Part shown: positions 1 through 14,076 of the stretch, in pieces
Layout: the number at the start of each line of letters is the position of its first letter
Numbering within the stretch: the first letter of the stretch is position 1
Assembly (NCBI RefSeq): GCF_902459465.1
Contig: NC_047072.1
Coordinates: 15,419,776-15,483,775 of the forward strand
DNA length: 64,000 nt
Direction: 5' to 3'
DNA from: Asterias rubens
Taxonomy: Eukaryota > Echinodermata > Asteroidea > Forcipulatida > Asteriidae
Notes under the pieces: generated by a model
Told to the model about the DNA's origin: nothing
The model's input: only the letters and a program-made list of their open reading frames with translations
Database searches by the model: none
Program-made: the position numbers and the translations under genes

Positions 1-1480
1 ATTTAAAAAGAACAAAAATAAGACTATCAGACACAAGTTTTAAAAAGTTGTTTAAGTGCAGAGTTGTAGATAGGATGATTGTGTCATAAAAAAGCTCTTG
101 TATGGCTTTTGTTTGGTGGGGTTAAACACATAGTTAGTTGTGACTTGTCTATAAAGTTAGGGGGTTGGGTGAGAGGAGAATAAGTTGGGAGGAGACATGT
201 TATTTGGTTGGGTCCACACATGAGAGGTTATTGAAGGATGAACCGGGTGTACAAATAAAATCTTGGGTTAGTCAAATTTAGGGAACAATAGGAGGGGTGG
301 GTGTTTGTTTTTTTTAAAGAAAATTTCATGGACTTGTCTTTTAGATTAGAAGAAAAACTTATGAAGTGGTTCCTTTGTTTTGGGGTTATATTTTTATTTT
401 TGGGGGGAGGCAACACAAATGGGGATGGTGTGTTTATTGTGGGAAGTTAACGCCTTGTGAGGGTTTAATGGACGGATCCTTTGTTGTTGTTTTGTTTTTT
501 TTGTTTTTTTCAATATACATATATATTTTTTTAAATTAGGGGGGGAGGCAACACAAACTGGGATGATGTATTGTTTATTGCAGGAAGGTTTGTTTGTTAG
601 GGGTTTAATGGATGGATTCATTGTGATTTGCCGTTTACACTTAAAATAAATTGTTTTAAACAAGTCCCAGATTGCAGATTCTTACCACTGTATCTTTTAC
701 ATTTAATGTTAGAATAAATACTTGTAGTTCACAGTTTTGATGTCAGTTCAACCAAATCAGTGACCATGTTTGTTTTATTCCTAAATGCTCCATGTTGTGT
801 AGCTACTTTCTTTTCTGTTTACTCCAATTCTAACAATTGATGAAATGTTTGTCTTCATACAAAAAAACACATTAGATTACTTTGAACGTTTCCGATGAAA
901 TGAATAAGTTATGACAGATGTCGCACTCATTGTTGGTAGTGATAATAATTAGGCTGATAATAACAACCTTAAAAATTGCACAAACATTGTCTGTTTGACC
1001 AACTCTACCTTAAATCTGATGTGTAGGCGAGGGAGAATACTCTCGGCATAAAACCTAGTTGAGTGCTTGATGTTATTACAAGTGCCAGAATATCTCCTGA
1101 AATGGCCAACGTTAAGTCACAAAATGAACCCAAAACGTTTCTGAATTTTATCTCGACATCAATTGAAAGTCTATACTTTCTATTCATCAGCCAGGCCTGC
1201 TTTTATTTTAATGATTTGGGGGAACCTAGCCCCATTGTGAAGTCAGAATTAATCACTGATCAATGCTCCATTTAGAGTGCGGTAGTAATACTTGGTAAAC
1301 TTGAGGCAAAGTTTAACCTTCCTCAGACTTATCTCAAGCATACAAACTCTTGTGTTTTTTTATGAGAGATAATCTAACAAAACAATGCCTCAGCCCTTGC
1401 AGGTTCTCATTGATACACCTAGGTTAAGAGCAGCAATTTAAGGTTAAGTGGACCTTTTAAGGGACACAAGCATCATGGCT
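1..1480. other. No gene recognised; T/G-rich intergenic or intronic DNA
   Basis: I see no exon with convincing splice sites and no recognisable protein here. The stretch at 228-660 is purine/G-rich on the plus strand, which makes low-complexity Pro/Lys/Asn-rich open frames on the minus strand. Two similar blocks (about 405-475 and 540-615) share a short 'gggggaggcaacacaaa' motif, so this part holds a small local duplication. Confidence 0.4.
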
Positions 1481-1622
1481 GGCCACAGGCCTGGAATTAC
1501 ATGCAGGACACAGGCCTGTAATTACATGCAGACCAAGGAGGCAATGGCCTCTGCTGCCCCTGACCTTGGCTTCGGTACCCCTTCGGTTGCCATTTCAAAG
1601 ATGAAATTCCAGGCCTGTGGCC
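1481..1622. mobile_element. MITE-like repeat with CAGGCCTGGAATT ends
   Basis: The two ends are inverted copies of about 20 bp built on GGCCACAGGCCTGGAATT and AATTCCAGGCCTGTGG. Related, more degraded copies of the interior ('tgccccttcaaaagtttccc ... gatgaaattccaggcc') occur near 3210-3385, 7745-7912, 12452-12550 and 49255-49408. This looks like a short non-autonomous element family; no coding sequence is seen. Confidence 0.6.
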
Positions 1623-1782
1623 ACAGGATGAGATTCTAACTGTACACGTACCACTAGAACAAAGTCTGAAGCACTCTGAGATGGCACACAGTTTTTGCAT
1701 TTATTTTACTTTTTGACCAAAAGTGTTGATGTTTTTTTTACCAAAAGGTATTTATGAATAGGAACCAAAGTGTGTTGAATCG

Positions 1783-1900
1783 GTTTTCAACTAGTGGTTT
1801 AAACCCGCCGAGGCCTGGTTCTTGATAATTTACCCCGACTTCGTCTCGGTAAAATTATCAAGAACCAGGCCTAGTTGGGATTAAACCACTAGTTGAAAAC
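1783..1900. repeat. Foldback element with about 50-bp arms
   Basis: The left arm (GTTTTCAACTAGTGGTTTAA, then GGCCTGGTTCTTGATAAT) is repeated in reverse complement at the right end, with a spacer of about 15 bp. It is a near-perfect hairpin, probably a solo MITE. Confidence 0.7.
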
Positions 1901-3209
1901 CTCTCCACAACACTATGATACCCTTATTTAGCGAAACCAGACTTCATGTTATTACATGATTTGTTGTTCATCTGAGACACACTGAGTTTGGTGGCTGTGA
2001 AAAAGCTATGCATTAATCTTTTCTGGCCTGCATGTTGGCCAATTGACCCGGGCGCTGTAAAGTTGTTTTTCTTGTTGTTTAAGACACTGCTCATAATGAC
2101 AACACGTGAAGATTTCTTTCTTTTTTTTTGGGGGGGGGGACGACGACTAACAGTGTTGTAGCTAGACCAATTGTAGTGGTGGGCTCTAATTTAGTCCATC
2201 AAGGGCTAGTGGTTCAACATAACTATTCACGTTTAGATATGGGGCCATCATTAGTGAAGTGCAATCTGGGGGAAATCTGTGATGGGCAGCAGAGAGTATT
2301 TTGCTCAGAGTGCTGGGCGAAATTTGTTAGTTCTGGACAGGCCCACCCGGCACCGCCCACCGTGGCTACAACATTGACAACTAATCGTATACGGATATTC
2401 TGAATTGCCTTCAGCTTTTTTAGATGAACTTGCGAGTAAGCCTGGGCGACTACAGAAACATATAGCTCAAATAGTCACCGCCTCAAATAGTAAGAACTAA
2501 TTTTTAATTCCCAAGATGCGTTGTTGCATATTGCCTGCCGCAGGTGCAATATACTAAAACTTGTGCTGAAAGGTTCGAAGGATTGTCTCACTGATGTTTG
2601 ATTGTGTTTCTTAAGTAAATGATGTCGTGAATAGTCGCACTAGTCGCCCAGGCTTACTGGTGAGATTGTAGAAGTGGGAGGAAGCTTTGCTAAGTTTAGG
2701 CCTGTTACTGTAAGATTGATTATTGAGCCTGATTTCATCCAGTGGATGTGGAACGGTTCGAGTATCCCATACAATAATACATGTGCGCATAATTAGTGCA
2801 CATAGGATTACAGGTGAAATCTGAGTACAAGCAACACAGGCAACCATCATAGTGCGCAGTCATTTTGAAGCAATGCGTTGCACAGCTTTACCAAAAAAAA
2901 AAATGACAGCATAGCATCCATCTTGGCAGCTTGTTTTATTTGTTAACTGTACTCGGTTCCTTCCCAAGATGCATTGCAGTATGTTTTTAAGGAAGTGCTT
3001 TTGCATATGGCCTATTGAATTTAAAAAAAAAAATTACAGGTTAGTTTTTCTCATATTTTGAGGAAGACTTTTAATCTTGATCCAACTTAAATTCTAAATA
3101 GAGATCAAGAAATAGTTACATGATTCCTTGCTCGAACTTGAATGCCAAAGGCAGCCCGAAAGAGAAAGAGTAATTATTTCACATTTCAACAGAACAATGA
3201 GGGCTCAAT

Positions 3210-3385
3210 GTTGCAGGCTTAGAATTACACAAAGGCCTTGTCCTGCCCTGCGTTGCTCCTAGTTTCGGCCTTTGTGCCCCTTCAAAAGTTTCCCAGTGAC
3301 TTTAAGATTTTTCAATGGAAGTGCGCTTTGCAGAATGAAAATTGCCTTGCCCTTTTAGAGATGAAATTCCAGGCCCGATATTGGA
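3210..3385. repeat. Dispersed repeat, CAGGCCTGGAATT family
   Basis: This is a diverged copy of the family at 1481-1622. It is recognised by 'tgccccttcaaaagtttccc', a run reading 'ccttgccctttta', and the end 'gatgaaattccaggcc'. Confidence 0.5.
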
Positions 3386-3625
3386 TATGTAATCAATAAT
3401 ATTTATCTTTAACTCTCCTGATATGTAATCAATAATATTTATCTTTTACTCTCACAGTGATGTGTTTTAGCACTGTGTACTCAGTACTCTCCCGAGTCCT
3501 GTGAACAAAATCCACAGGCTGAAATTTGTTTTTTTTTATAAAATGGTTTTTTTTTATAAAATAAATTAACTGTGTTGTCCTGAAGATTTTATAAGTATGG
3601 ATTTTATTTTTAAAATTTTTTTTTA

Positions 3626-3735
3626 CCCGTACACCGATGTGTGTTAGCACTGTATACTAAGTACTTTCCTGTGAAAAAATATCACATGCATGTTACTCGG
3701 GTGGGATTCGAATCTTGCAATTCCAGAGCAGTATG
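3626..3735 (-). mobile_element. tRNA-derived SINE fragment
   Basis: The block reads 'gatgtgtgttagcactgtat ... actcgggtgggattcgaat'. Read on the minus strand, the B-box-like ATTCGAATCCCACCCGAG is typical of tRNA-derived SINE heads. A second copy lies at 10096-10262, and a partial one at about 3455-3515 shares the 'gatgtgttttagcactgtgt' part. Confidence 0.5.
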
Positions 3736-3739
3736 GATT

Positions 3740-6700
3740 TGTTGGATTCATTTCACTAACAATACATTATTGATACATGTACATGTTTGTTAGCAGCAAA
3801 GACAAACTTGGGTCCAAACTGCAACCTTACTGCTTGGACACAAGTTTTCCAAAGCACTCATAGCCAAAGATAACAGGTTACAGTAGAATGTCTTGATTGG
3901 CCAGATAGGCTGGTCAGTGTTTTCTATTCATGTTAAATGGGAACTCCTAACATTATTTCTGATCGTCAAGCAAGTCATGCCGAGTTTCACACAAAACTAC
4001 CGTCCAGCTGCATCCTTGCATTCAAAGAGATGCCTTATGTTGAATAACCACAGAAAGTGATGGACTTCTGTTAACAAATTGTTTTTCTTTGATCAAATTT
4101 ATTTGGCTGAAGCCAAATCCATGTTGTAGTTTTGAAAAGATCTATGCAACATATTTTACCAACTGTGAATGGTTACCTTTTCAAACTAGAACTTAAAGGG
4201 GTATTCAAATTTATACCAGTACCAGAAACATCAAAAACTTTCTTGCAGAACACTTGTGACAAGAAGCCGAACAATAACAGTGTCATTTGAGAATTTAAAC
4301 AAATAGGAACAAAATCTATAAAGATGACATCTATGAATTTCATTGAGCAAATGAAACAAAAACAATGTTTCTTTTTCAGTAGCAATCTTTTTCAAAGTAG
4401 GGTTGATAACCACCACTAAGTACCTACCAGTGGGGCATCTTCAAAAGTATCTAAAATAGTAAGGACGTTCCCTCCCCTCAAAAGTACCAGATTTGAACAG
4501 TAACTCTGGGAATTATTATTTCTTTGCTTGTACATCTTGAGATGAAAAAGCGGACATAGGAAAAATATTGTCCTACGTCCAGCCCTCCCCCCAAAATATA
4601 AAAATGAGTGGGGTGGGGTGGGGGTGTCTGTCGTGTGTTACAAAGAAGTTTCTTCAAGTTGGACCCTGTAAGTGATAAGACAACATCAAGAGGACACAAG
4701 ATCATCCACAAGATAACCAACTGAGAGTTAAAAAACTCATCAAAGTATTGTTTGGATGACCATGTGGCCCCTGATGTTTTGGCTTCAGCTGATGTGATTC
4801 TACAGACGTAGGGCCTTTCATCATGTCATGCTAAAGTATCTGTGATCGTACTACCCTAATATGGCATCCTACTTATACTGTTGATGTCAGTGAACCAGAT
4901 CCCATTTTGAATTGTGACAATAAGACATACTTCACCATGTGAATTTACTGATCTAAGACTGATGCCATGGATGAAGACGCTGGTCCAGGAAAAGGAAATC
5001 AAAAGTTGCAGTTAATACAATCGGCTTAAAATTGCGCACTGTTAAATGGTTTGATGTAAGTATTGTTAAAGTTGGTGATTATTTGTGGACACTTTTTGTA
5101 CTCGGTTATCTGTGCCTTTTAAAAATAGGACCAATGTTTTTCCCCATTTATTTAAAACCATCTTTAATGACAGTTGCCCATCCAGCAGAGTTGATTATTT
5201 GGAACCCGCACATGATAAAAAATTCATCAGCATTTTAAAACAAATGACAAGATTTTGGCAGAAAGGGGCACAAAGACTTATTGAGCCCCCTTTCCATGTG
5301 CAATTTTTTGTAGTAATTTTGTGTGGGTACATGTACTGGTCTTGGTGTTAATTCAAAAGAAGATTGATTCTTAAGTGCCCCACAAATTAAACTGGTGCTC
5401 TTCTATTTTGACTTCCTTCCCACAGCTTTAAGGGCCTGACCTGAAACATTTCTCCAAGTGTTTAACATGGCATCTTCCAAATGCTGTTTTCTTCCCCTGA
5501 ACACATGAGCCTTTGAAATTCCATTTTAATTTGTAGAGTTAAAAAAAAAAGCATGAACAATTTCATGGCATACATTTTGTAAACCAACTTTTAATTTATT
5601 ATGGGAAGATTGTGTTTTGATAAGTACTTGTTAAAATACTAAATGTTCTTTGGAAATCAGCTCAATTTACATGAATCCAAACACATAAAACTAGACACAG
5701 TAGTTGGAGAAAGATCACAAATACTGGCTTAATCAAAAAAGGAATAAACAAGTTTGCCCAACAATCGTGAAAATCCTGGTAGGTGTCTGCTGAACTTGTG
5801 ACTTAATAGATTCTGACTGTCTTTGTATTTCATCATTCAACTCTTTGCCTTAAATAATTACCTGATTAATTTGCATATTTACATTATAATGTACTTGTAA
5901 CTGCTGTTGGATTCCAGACACTCGCCATTAGTATCCTTACACAACAGTTATTGGTATGAAAGGCACCAGTCTGTACTAGAATAAGACTTAGCCTCACCTT
6001 AATTCCATGAGTTTTGTGTTGTTTAAAACCTGATATGGGTACTGAGAGGGTTGCGTAATGCTATTATGACTGTGTCTGACTGTACCGTCTTAAGTTTCCC
6101 CCTTGTAATTCTTCACCTAGCCAAACTATCAATTACTCCCAAAGCTTACAGGTGATCATAACAGGTGTAACTACAGGTGGCAGATTCTATACAAGTGTTG
6201 CAATGAGCTTCAGCGAGAACCCAGGATCGATCTATCTACCAGAGTGCGATCGATCTATCTACCAGAGTGCGATCAATAAACTATAAGAGACGCATGGAAT
6301 AACCCAAGCATAAGGAAGGTATTCTGTATAATAAACGACCACTGTTGATGTTCTGCAGTGGTAAGGTGATGTGTACAAGGATAGCACCTAGACCTAGCAG
6401 ACCATACTTTTATTGTTGTAACTTGCATTTTTCAGGTCTTAAAAAATCTTACTTTGTAATAATATGACAAGTTTTTCTTGGAATTTTCCCAAGCTGTGTT
6501 AATAATTTTCTCAGCCTCTTTGTATGCCATGTTTAAAAGAAATCTTTGAGGACTTTGTTATTGTAAGTATGTTTGTGTCGCTAAGCTTTGACTTGCAACA
6601 AAACACATACAGAAATGCATTTGTTGCACCATGTGTTAGCTAAATGCAATGCGCAACTGCATTGGGTTATATCATGCAAAGTCCTGAGGCTGTGCTTTTG

Positions 6701-7600
6701 TACTTAAATAACTCCTTTAGTCCTTAAGTACTGTCCTTTATTACTTTAGACTTGAGGCGCAAGGGACTGTTATAAACTGAATGAGACCTCATCTTTGTAT
6801 ATGACTGCGGAAGCAAAAGACGTATACAATACTGATATAATAATTTTGTTATTCTGAAGTTGTGCCTTTTCCACTGCATAATATGTAAGATGTAGCATTT
6901 TGAAAACAAGAAACATCACTATGTCAGGCATTTAATTTCTCAACTGTTGAATAAGGTGCCTTATCTTGATATTTATTAAAGCTATTGTGTAAAGCGAGTC
7001 AAAGACATAATCATATTTAACCCTAAGGAAATTAGCTTGTGAGTCAGTGCAGACATTGCCCAAATGAACACTGCACCCCTTGAGTTATCAAGAAGCTTTT
7101 GTATTTGATCAACGTTTTAGGGATATACTGGAAGAGTGAAACAAAGAATGGACCCTGTGCAATATGACATGAAAATCTTAAACAGCGCCCTCACTGAGGT
7201 CCAAGGAAGGCGTTTTCTTTTCTGCGAGTTATGTGTGGCCCCTACCCACTGGAGTAGTTTTTATTGTCAGCAATGGTGGTCTATGCAATGGGTCTACTAT
7301 TTGAATGTATTCTTAAATGATAAGAATACATACAAACATCTTGAAAGATGGTAAACTTTTTTGAGTATTTTACCAAACATTTTCTTGAAAAGTGACATCA
7401 TGAATTAAAAAATATAGTGTGAAAATACGGGATAAACACCTCGGGCACGACGTTTTTAATGGAATCTCTGTTGCGACCGCTAAATGATGATTATGATGGA
7501 AAGAAGCTTATTAGGATAAAGCCTGTCTAATTTAGTTGATCATATTATTGATATCGATGTATGTAAACAACTTATTCTAACCTTGTGACTTCTTTTATCT
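3740..7600. other. No gene recognised
   Basis: No exon or conserved protein is visible. A 23-bp duplication ('cgatcgatctatctaccaga') lies at about 6225-6272. There are short A and T runs and no element with clear ends. Short open frames here have no family resemblance I can name. Confidence 0.4.
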
Positions 7601-7604
7601 ACAG

Positions 7605-7654
7605 CTTTATACCTTGGAAGTGACAACATTACTGAGAATGAGTTTGAACCATAA
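7605..7654 (+). CDS. Weak candidate terminal exon, unknown gene
   Basis: A pyrimidine-rich acceptor (ttcttttatctacag) precedes a short open stretch that, entered in phase 1, reads LYLGSDNITENEFEP and then TAA. I cannot find a partner exon upstream in the window and do not recognise the peptide. It may be chance. It is listed only because the acceptor and the acidic C-terminal-like peptide coincide. Confidence 0.15.
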
Positions 7655-7744
7655 ACCCGAAGGGTTTAAAATCTCTATCAAAATGGGATTGGGGAGGGCG
7701 GATTAGTGACCATGTAAAAATTGTTTAAGAAGTGGGAAGGTGGA

Positions 7745-7912
7745 ACAGGCCTGTATGCTTGGTTTTTTGAGAGGGCAAGGGCACCAAGGCATTTTCTCCT
7801 TGTAAACCAAAAGGCAACCTATAAGGGAATAGTAAATTTGTACGGGAACATTTCAAGGGCACCAAGGCAATGAATGACCTGTGTTGCCTCCCTGAAGTAT
7901 CAGGCCTGGTGG
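7745..7912. repeat. Dispersed repeat, CAGGCCTG family (inverted copy)
   Basis: The block begins 'aacaggcctgtatgctt', ends 'tatcaggcctggtgg', and has 'gggcaccaaggca' twice inside. It looks like a diverged relative of the 1481-1622 family. Confidence 0.4.
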
Positions 7913-7949
7913 GACGTGACTAAACCATTGAACACCAGTGATTGGCTAA

Positions 7950-10090
7950 CTCATAGGTGGACTCGTGGAGTTAAGAATTTGCAGTGCTAATTCAACACTG
8001 CTAATATTACTTTTTGGGGGAGGGAAACGTTTGGTCACTAAAAATGTTTTGCGTCGTTGTTGGTAAGCGCAAGCAACTTTTTTTGTTGCTCTAAATTGGA
8101 AATTTGTTTATTATTTTACATCATAAGTCTTCCCCATTAAATTGGCAAAACAAAACCAAGATGTAAAGAAGGGCATTGTTGTATATCTCATATGGCTAAG
8201 TATGGATTGACCATGCATCAGAGCAGAATGGAGCTTATGCGAAACACAAGTTGCCATTCTGAGCTTAAATTTAAAAAAAATCTACATTTACTGCCTGTTC
8301 CTTCCAAAAGTGTGTCAATGTCATTTTAAATCATGAACTCCGCTCAAGTTATATCTTACATGTGTAAAGGTTTTGTGAGGTTCTTCTTTTTCACTGCATG
8401 TTATTTTAAACAAAACATTACTTGGGGGGAGCGGGGGTGAAGGGATACAGTCTTAGTATGTTGCATGTCCCTCCCTGCTGTAGACGACATAATATTCATA
8501 ATAAGGCACCTGACAATTGAATATAACGCCATTATAATTATGAGATTATAATCATTACTTTGGACAATACTACCCCAGTTTTTTCAGTCCTTGAACCATA
8601 TTATCTCCATATGGAAGTGCAGCATGTGCAACAAGGACTGTCTCTGCTCACACAGGTACCCATTTTATCCTTGGGTGAAGATGCAAATAACAGCGAAGCA
8701 TTTTGCTGTTGGACATGACTGTCATAACCAGGATTCATTCGAACATGCACCCTAATGACTTTGCTACCAGAACCCGAGTCTATTCCAGTACAGAAGACTT
8801 GTGAAATATCCCCTCCCCCTTTTCATCCATCCCCTCCTTGTCCCCCTTCCTTGATCCCTTGCCTCACCCTGGATAAACTTTGTGTTATACTGTTGGTAGT
8901 GTCCTTAAAGTCAAGTATCAAGGTTGAGTCTCTAGTCATTAGAGATCAAGTCTTGATTATTTAAGGGGGGGGGGGGATCTGACAGGGTCTAAATATTTGC
9001 AATCCTTGTGTTCTCGGATGCAACTTTGAATCATGAATTGTAAACCTTTCAAATGATGGCGGGGGGGGGGGGGGGTGCATGACAATGAGCAACATTCACT
9101 GGATTATATCATCATTACTCAGTGTTCTCTAACATGTAATAAAAAGGGCACATCCAAGCTTTCTTTGGTGATCACCAGGTTTAAAAAGTGCCACCAAGGT
9201 TTGAAGTCCTTCTGCCACGTTTTTTCTCCCTCTTTTTGTTTTCCAGTTCAGTTATTTCAGAGTTTGAATGCAAATTTCATTGATCTTTACTCAAAGAAGT
9301 TAGAAGGAAGTGGCCATTAGGAATCACTTTAAAGTTCATCACCATGATCACATACATTTTTCTGGGTCCTTAAGTGGGCCCAAGACCCATGCCTGTAAAG
9401 TCTTCATGCTCGACAAGCCCCAGCCCCCCCCCCCCCCCCCATTAAAGTTGGCGAACACTGATTTACTCGTAGACACCTGCATGTATGCATTTTACAACCC
9501 AAATTCTTGGCTCGATGCTTAACATGGGGTCAACTCGTATCGTTCAAGCTCTGGACAGAACAAGGGGATGCAATTTCCAAGGACTGGGGGAAAGAATTTG
9601 TTCAATATCAAGCATCTTGTTAAGTAAGTTGACCACGCATCTGGAAAATGGCTTTTGTCAAATGTGATCGAGCAAGTTGTACCTACTACACACTTTTCTT
9701 TCTAAATCTTTTTCCAGAAGGGGATGCTATGGGAATGCTGAGTGGTCTTCTATTTCATTTTGTAAAAGTGCTCGTTCAAAGTTGTCTGTTTTTTTTTCAT
9801 GGGGGGGGTGCCGATTTTATTTTTCCTTCATGTTTTTCGGTAAGTTAAAAAAAAAAAAATTAAGCCAACTGAATTTCGACAAAAGGATCCACCATTCTAA
9901 ATGGCTAAGATCTTCCTAGTGTGTAGCGCAGTCATTAAATTAACTTAAATGTCTTGGATTTAAAGAAAGGCACCAGTCAATACTTGAGACTTTCCTAAAC
10001 TTCCAAGTTTTACTAAAATAAACACATGACTGCTAGGTGGTCTATAATAGATGTTCAATTTGCATCAGGGATAATGAATATTTATTTTGG
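7950..10090. other. No gene recognised; homopolymer tracts
   Basis: This stretch holds a G run at 9061-9075, a C run at about 9424-9440 and several T and A tracts. A degenerate tRNA-SINE-like piece ('cataaccaggattcattcga') lies near 8725-8790. No splice-supported coding exon was seen. Confidence 0.4.
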
Positions 10091-10095
10091 TTATA

Positions 10096-10262
10096 CGGCG
10101 ATGTGTGTTAGCACTGTATACTCAGTACTTTCCCGAGTCCTGTGAAAAAAAATATCACAGGCATTACTCAGGTGGGATTCAAACCCACGACCCTTGCAAG
10201 TCTAAAGCAGTTTCTTGACTACCGAGGTTGCCCGGTAGCTAGAGGCAGTTCAAATCCTATGC
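10096..10262 (-). mobile_element. tRNA-derived SINE fragment
   Basis: Same family as 3626-3735. 'gatgtgtgttagcactgtat' is followed by 'ggtgggattcaaacccacga', whose reverse complement carries a B-box-like GGTTTGAATCCC, and then 'accgaggttgcccggtagct'. This copy is fuller than the one at 3.6 kb. Confidence 0.55.
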
Positions 10263-10737
10263 AGGGTGGTTGATAAGTGCAAACCATCAACATTTTCTGA
10301 GAAAGAAAAATACTCTTTTCATGTTTCGCACATTTTTGGTGTTGCAAATCACCCCAACAAAATCTCCATTTGACCATTAAATAAATATTCAAGTGCCCAA
10401 ATATTGACAAGTTTTCTGGGAATGGTTTCATCTCGCAATTTTGCATAGCAAAATATTTAGACTGAATGTTTTTGTGCACAAAGAATTTACGAGAAAAATA
10501 GTTCAGCTGGTTTTCATAAAAGTAGTCTTTTCACAATGGCATTTCAGTGATTGTCCAAGGGGGGAGAAGGGGTTAGGTTATCTGGGATTCCATACTCGTC
10601 CGAATAGATGGTCTACCTTGAGAAGGAGTGGGGAAACTAATGATGAGGAAATTATTTTGATAACCCCAGTTTCTTTACAATAGAACGTTGCTATGTTTGT
10701 AAAGTAATCAGCATCGACAGTACAGGAGATGAGCTCA

Positions 10738-10768
10738 AGATAGTTCTCAAGATAGTTCTCAAGATATT
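10738..10768 (+). repeat. Three copies of a 14-bp tandem unit
   Basis: 'ctcaagatagtt' is repeated three times in a row. It is a small local repeat with no other feature attached. Confidence 0.6.
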
Positions 10769-11329
10769 ACTCTAGTTTGTGTTCTTAATGCAGAGCTATG
10801 CTGCAGGTAAGTATAATGTATTTGTTTTAAAAGACAATTATCACGTAAATGTTACAGCACTTGGAATCTATTGGCAAATTATATGTGTTGGAGGCATTGG
10901 CAAAGATGCGAGTGTATTATGATGGCATTTGGAACAAGGTGAAAACTGCCGACATTTCATTATGTTTTGTAAAATAATCGACAAATATCAATAATTAATT
11001 TCCTTTGGTGTGATGTAACTTGTTAGTTGTTGTTTATAGATCAATAGTAGACAATAGATGAAGGCACCTGTCAATGTAATGGAGCTTGTTTACCTTGTTA
11101 TACAAAACAAGGTTTGGTAATCAGATACATGCACATGTATTCTTTTTTGTGTGTCTAGTTTTGTTGAGATTTGTCATCCAAAATGCAAATCCCATCTCTG
11201 CAGTATACTTGCGGCTAATTCATGATGTCAAAAAGAACTAAAGGCACAACAGAAAAGTGAGAAGGAAAAGTGAAGCCTAACCAGCGATTATATTTACAAA
11301 AATTAATTCAGAAAGAAAAATGTATCCTT

Positions 11330-11639
11330 TTCAAATTCACTTTGAATGAGATTTGAATTGATGTCGAAGTTGCAAGATAAAAATGACAGAAAAAACACCC
11401 TTGTCACACAAAGTTGTGTGCTTTCAGATGCTTGATTTCGAGACTGCAAAATCTAATTCTGAGGTCTTGAAATCAAATTCGTGGAAAATTACTTCTTTCT
11501 CGAAAACTATGTTAATTCAGAGGGAGCCGTTTCTTACAATGTTTTATACCATCAACCTCTCCCCATTACTTGTTACCGAGTAAGAATTTATGCTAATAAT
11601 TACTTTTAGTAATTACCAATCGTGTCCACTGCCTTTAAG
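11330..11639 (-). mobile_element. MITE family AAAGGCAGTGGACACT (copy 1, partial)
   Basis: The right end reads 'aattaccaatcgtgtccact gcctttaagg', the inverted form of the AAAGGCAGTGGACACTATTG terminus seen at 59513. The interior shares 'cacccttgtcacac', 'ttgatttcgaga' and 'ctccccattactt' with the copies at 36876 and 59513. The left end is missing or diverged. Confidence 0.65.
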
Positions 11640-14076
11640 GAAGAAAGAAGAAGCACTCCGCAAGTGCTAAACATATAAGCTAATTTTCCGGGATCTTAGA
11701 CAAGTGTGTCAATCACACTAACAAGCTCACACGTATGTCCTTTACCTTTATTCATGTGCACTGGCTTTACTACTAGTGCAGTTTGGCGCATCAAAATGTG
11801 GTGAAGTGGAATGTTTCAACTTAAAGCTTGGTATTTTCAGCAAAAGTGACGTCGTTGGTGCAGAGTGCTATTATTCTATTATAGAAATTGACTGTCTTTA
11901 TTTGGCAAATGATTTGGATGGAAGGCTATCATCTATCATGAATCCTATGAAACCATTCTTGAAAACAATTTCCGTAAGCCAATATCTACATGTTACTAAA
12001 TGACAAAAGGACATTTTTGTCCCCTCTTATAATTTGTAATACTATGAGAAATCAACTTGTGGACATTTTATACACTGGAGTATCAGTAAGAAATGCCAGA
12101 CGAGATGTAGGTTGATAACTATCATCTTTGTTCTGAAAGACTTGCACTAAACTTAAGTCAACTGAAACGACTTCTTGGCTTTGTCCTTAGGTTACAATTC
12201 TGTAAGATTGGTACTTAAGTATTAAGTGGGATTTGTAGATGGACAGACTCTGATGATGTCCAGACTTCTATAAAATTGAATTTGTATTTACAATCATCTT
12301 TATGGGGCTAACCCATCCAGTGTGGCTGATTATTTTAGGCCTTCTCGTTAAAAATGTACAGGAAATAAAGAATGGATCAATGCAGCGACAATACAAATTT
12401 GAAATTACAAAGTAAAACAAAGCAAAAAGGCAAAGAGTATGGCATAGACAGGGCTGGAACTACACACGCCATGACATCTGCTACCTTGGTCTTGGCTTTG
12501 ATGCCCCTTCAAATGCCCGTTTGAAAATGACCTCGCCCGTTAGAAACAGGTGTTATCTTCCCGAATTCAACGTCTTAAATCGCAACTCTTGACAGAGTGC
12601 TACAGACAAACTAGTATTAACCGATGTGTCGGTGAGCAACACTCGTGTAGCATCTGAAGTTTGTATTTCTCTCTAAGTGGGTATTGTATTGCAAACAACC
12701 AAACCTATTGTGTGCTACCTCATTAGACACCGCAATTGATGTCTGTAAAGAAAGATACAATTTATTAACAGAGGGATTGGGTTTATTGGAGAAGCATCAA
12801 AAGGACATAAACCTGAACCTACTGATAGTTCAGTCCCACTGAGATCTGCTATTCACTGCTTGATCAACAGCTCGGTTACTTGTGGCATATATATTGACCA
12901 GCAACGCTTAGTAGTGTTTCACTGCCAGCGGACAAATAGGATGATATAAAAATGGCACAATTGCTACAGTGAATAGCAATGCATGTTTGTTCCATCTGAC
13001 TGACCAGTTATTTTACAGTTTAACATTATCCAGATACCAAACATGTGCCCTTTAGTATTCTACTTCTCAAAGCCTTTGTTTCTCGCTTAAAATGGTGTGT
13101 TTTGTTTTAAGGAATTGCTTGTAAAGTTTAATCTCGTCATTGGACAAAGAAGTTGGTTGGAAACATTTAGAACAGGAAAGTCTGTAAGATGGTAACATTG
13201 TAAATATTCTCATTGTCTTGACATTAACCTTATAGACTTGAAGTTCTTTTTTGTTTAAGAATTGTCTTCGAAATTGCATATTGAACATGATCAAACTCAT
13301 AGTAATCACTGTAACTAACTTTTCTTGTTTAAATCTCCTCAATAATTATCTGCATTAGGGTTGAAATATTTGATGATATTTTACTAACACATTTTAAATA
13401 TTTTAAAAAATTTTTGTTTTGTAAGGTATGGTTAGCCAGTCCAGGATGAACTGTACCTTTGCCAGTTACTGATGCCTAATGAATGGTGAGTTTATCTTTT
13501 GTTATAAATATAATTTGAGTGCTATACTTGCAGGTGTAAAGGCCCGGCCACACTGGCCTCGATAACAATGCACACCCTGATCAGTGGAATAAGCGTGCAC
13601 GTATTCTGCGCGGAGCAGTTAAACCAATAGAATTCGTTCTCTTTCACCGTGATCGTTATAATTTTCGGTATCGCTGCAGTGTAACTGGCGCTAAAGTTTG
13701 ATACTAAAGTTTATTAATTTGATTCTTGAAAAAATCTTGTAAGAAATGTAGAATTGTTTGAGTGAACTTGTGGTACAAAGACATGACAAGCGACAATGTC
13801 TCAAGTTTATTCAACAGGTTACTCTCTCATGTTATAAGCAATAAACAAGATTTGTTGCTGTACCCAAAGTTTGATCTTTTGGCCTGGAATTTTATGGAGA
13901 CATAGAGTTGAAGATTTTCTAATGGCCTTTTCCTCTTAAAGATAAAATTCTTTCAGTTGTGTTTGTTAGCAATACAGATACAATAACTGATTGTATTGTT
14001 TAAACTTCTTTCTTAGTTTCATTTGTTTATTGTTTTCACTTTTAAATTGTTTTCACTTGTTTATTGTTTTCATTAG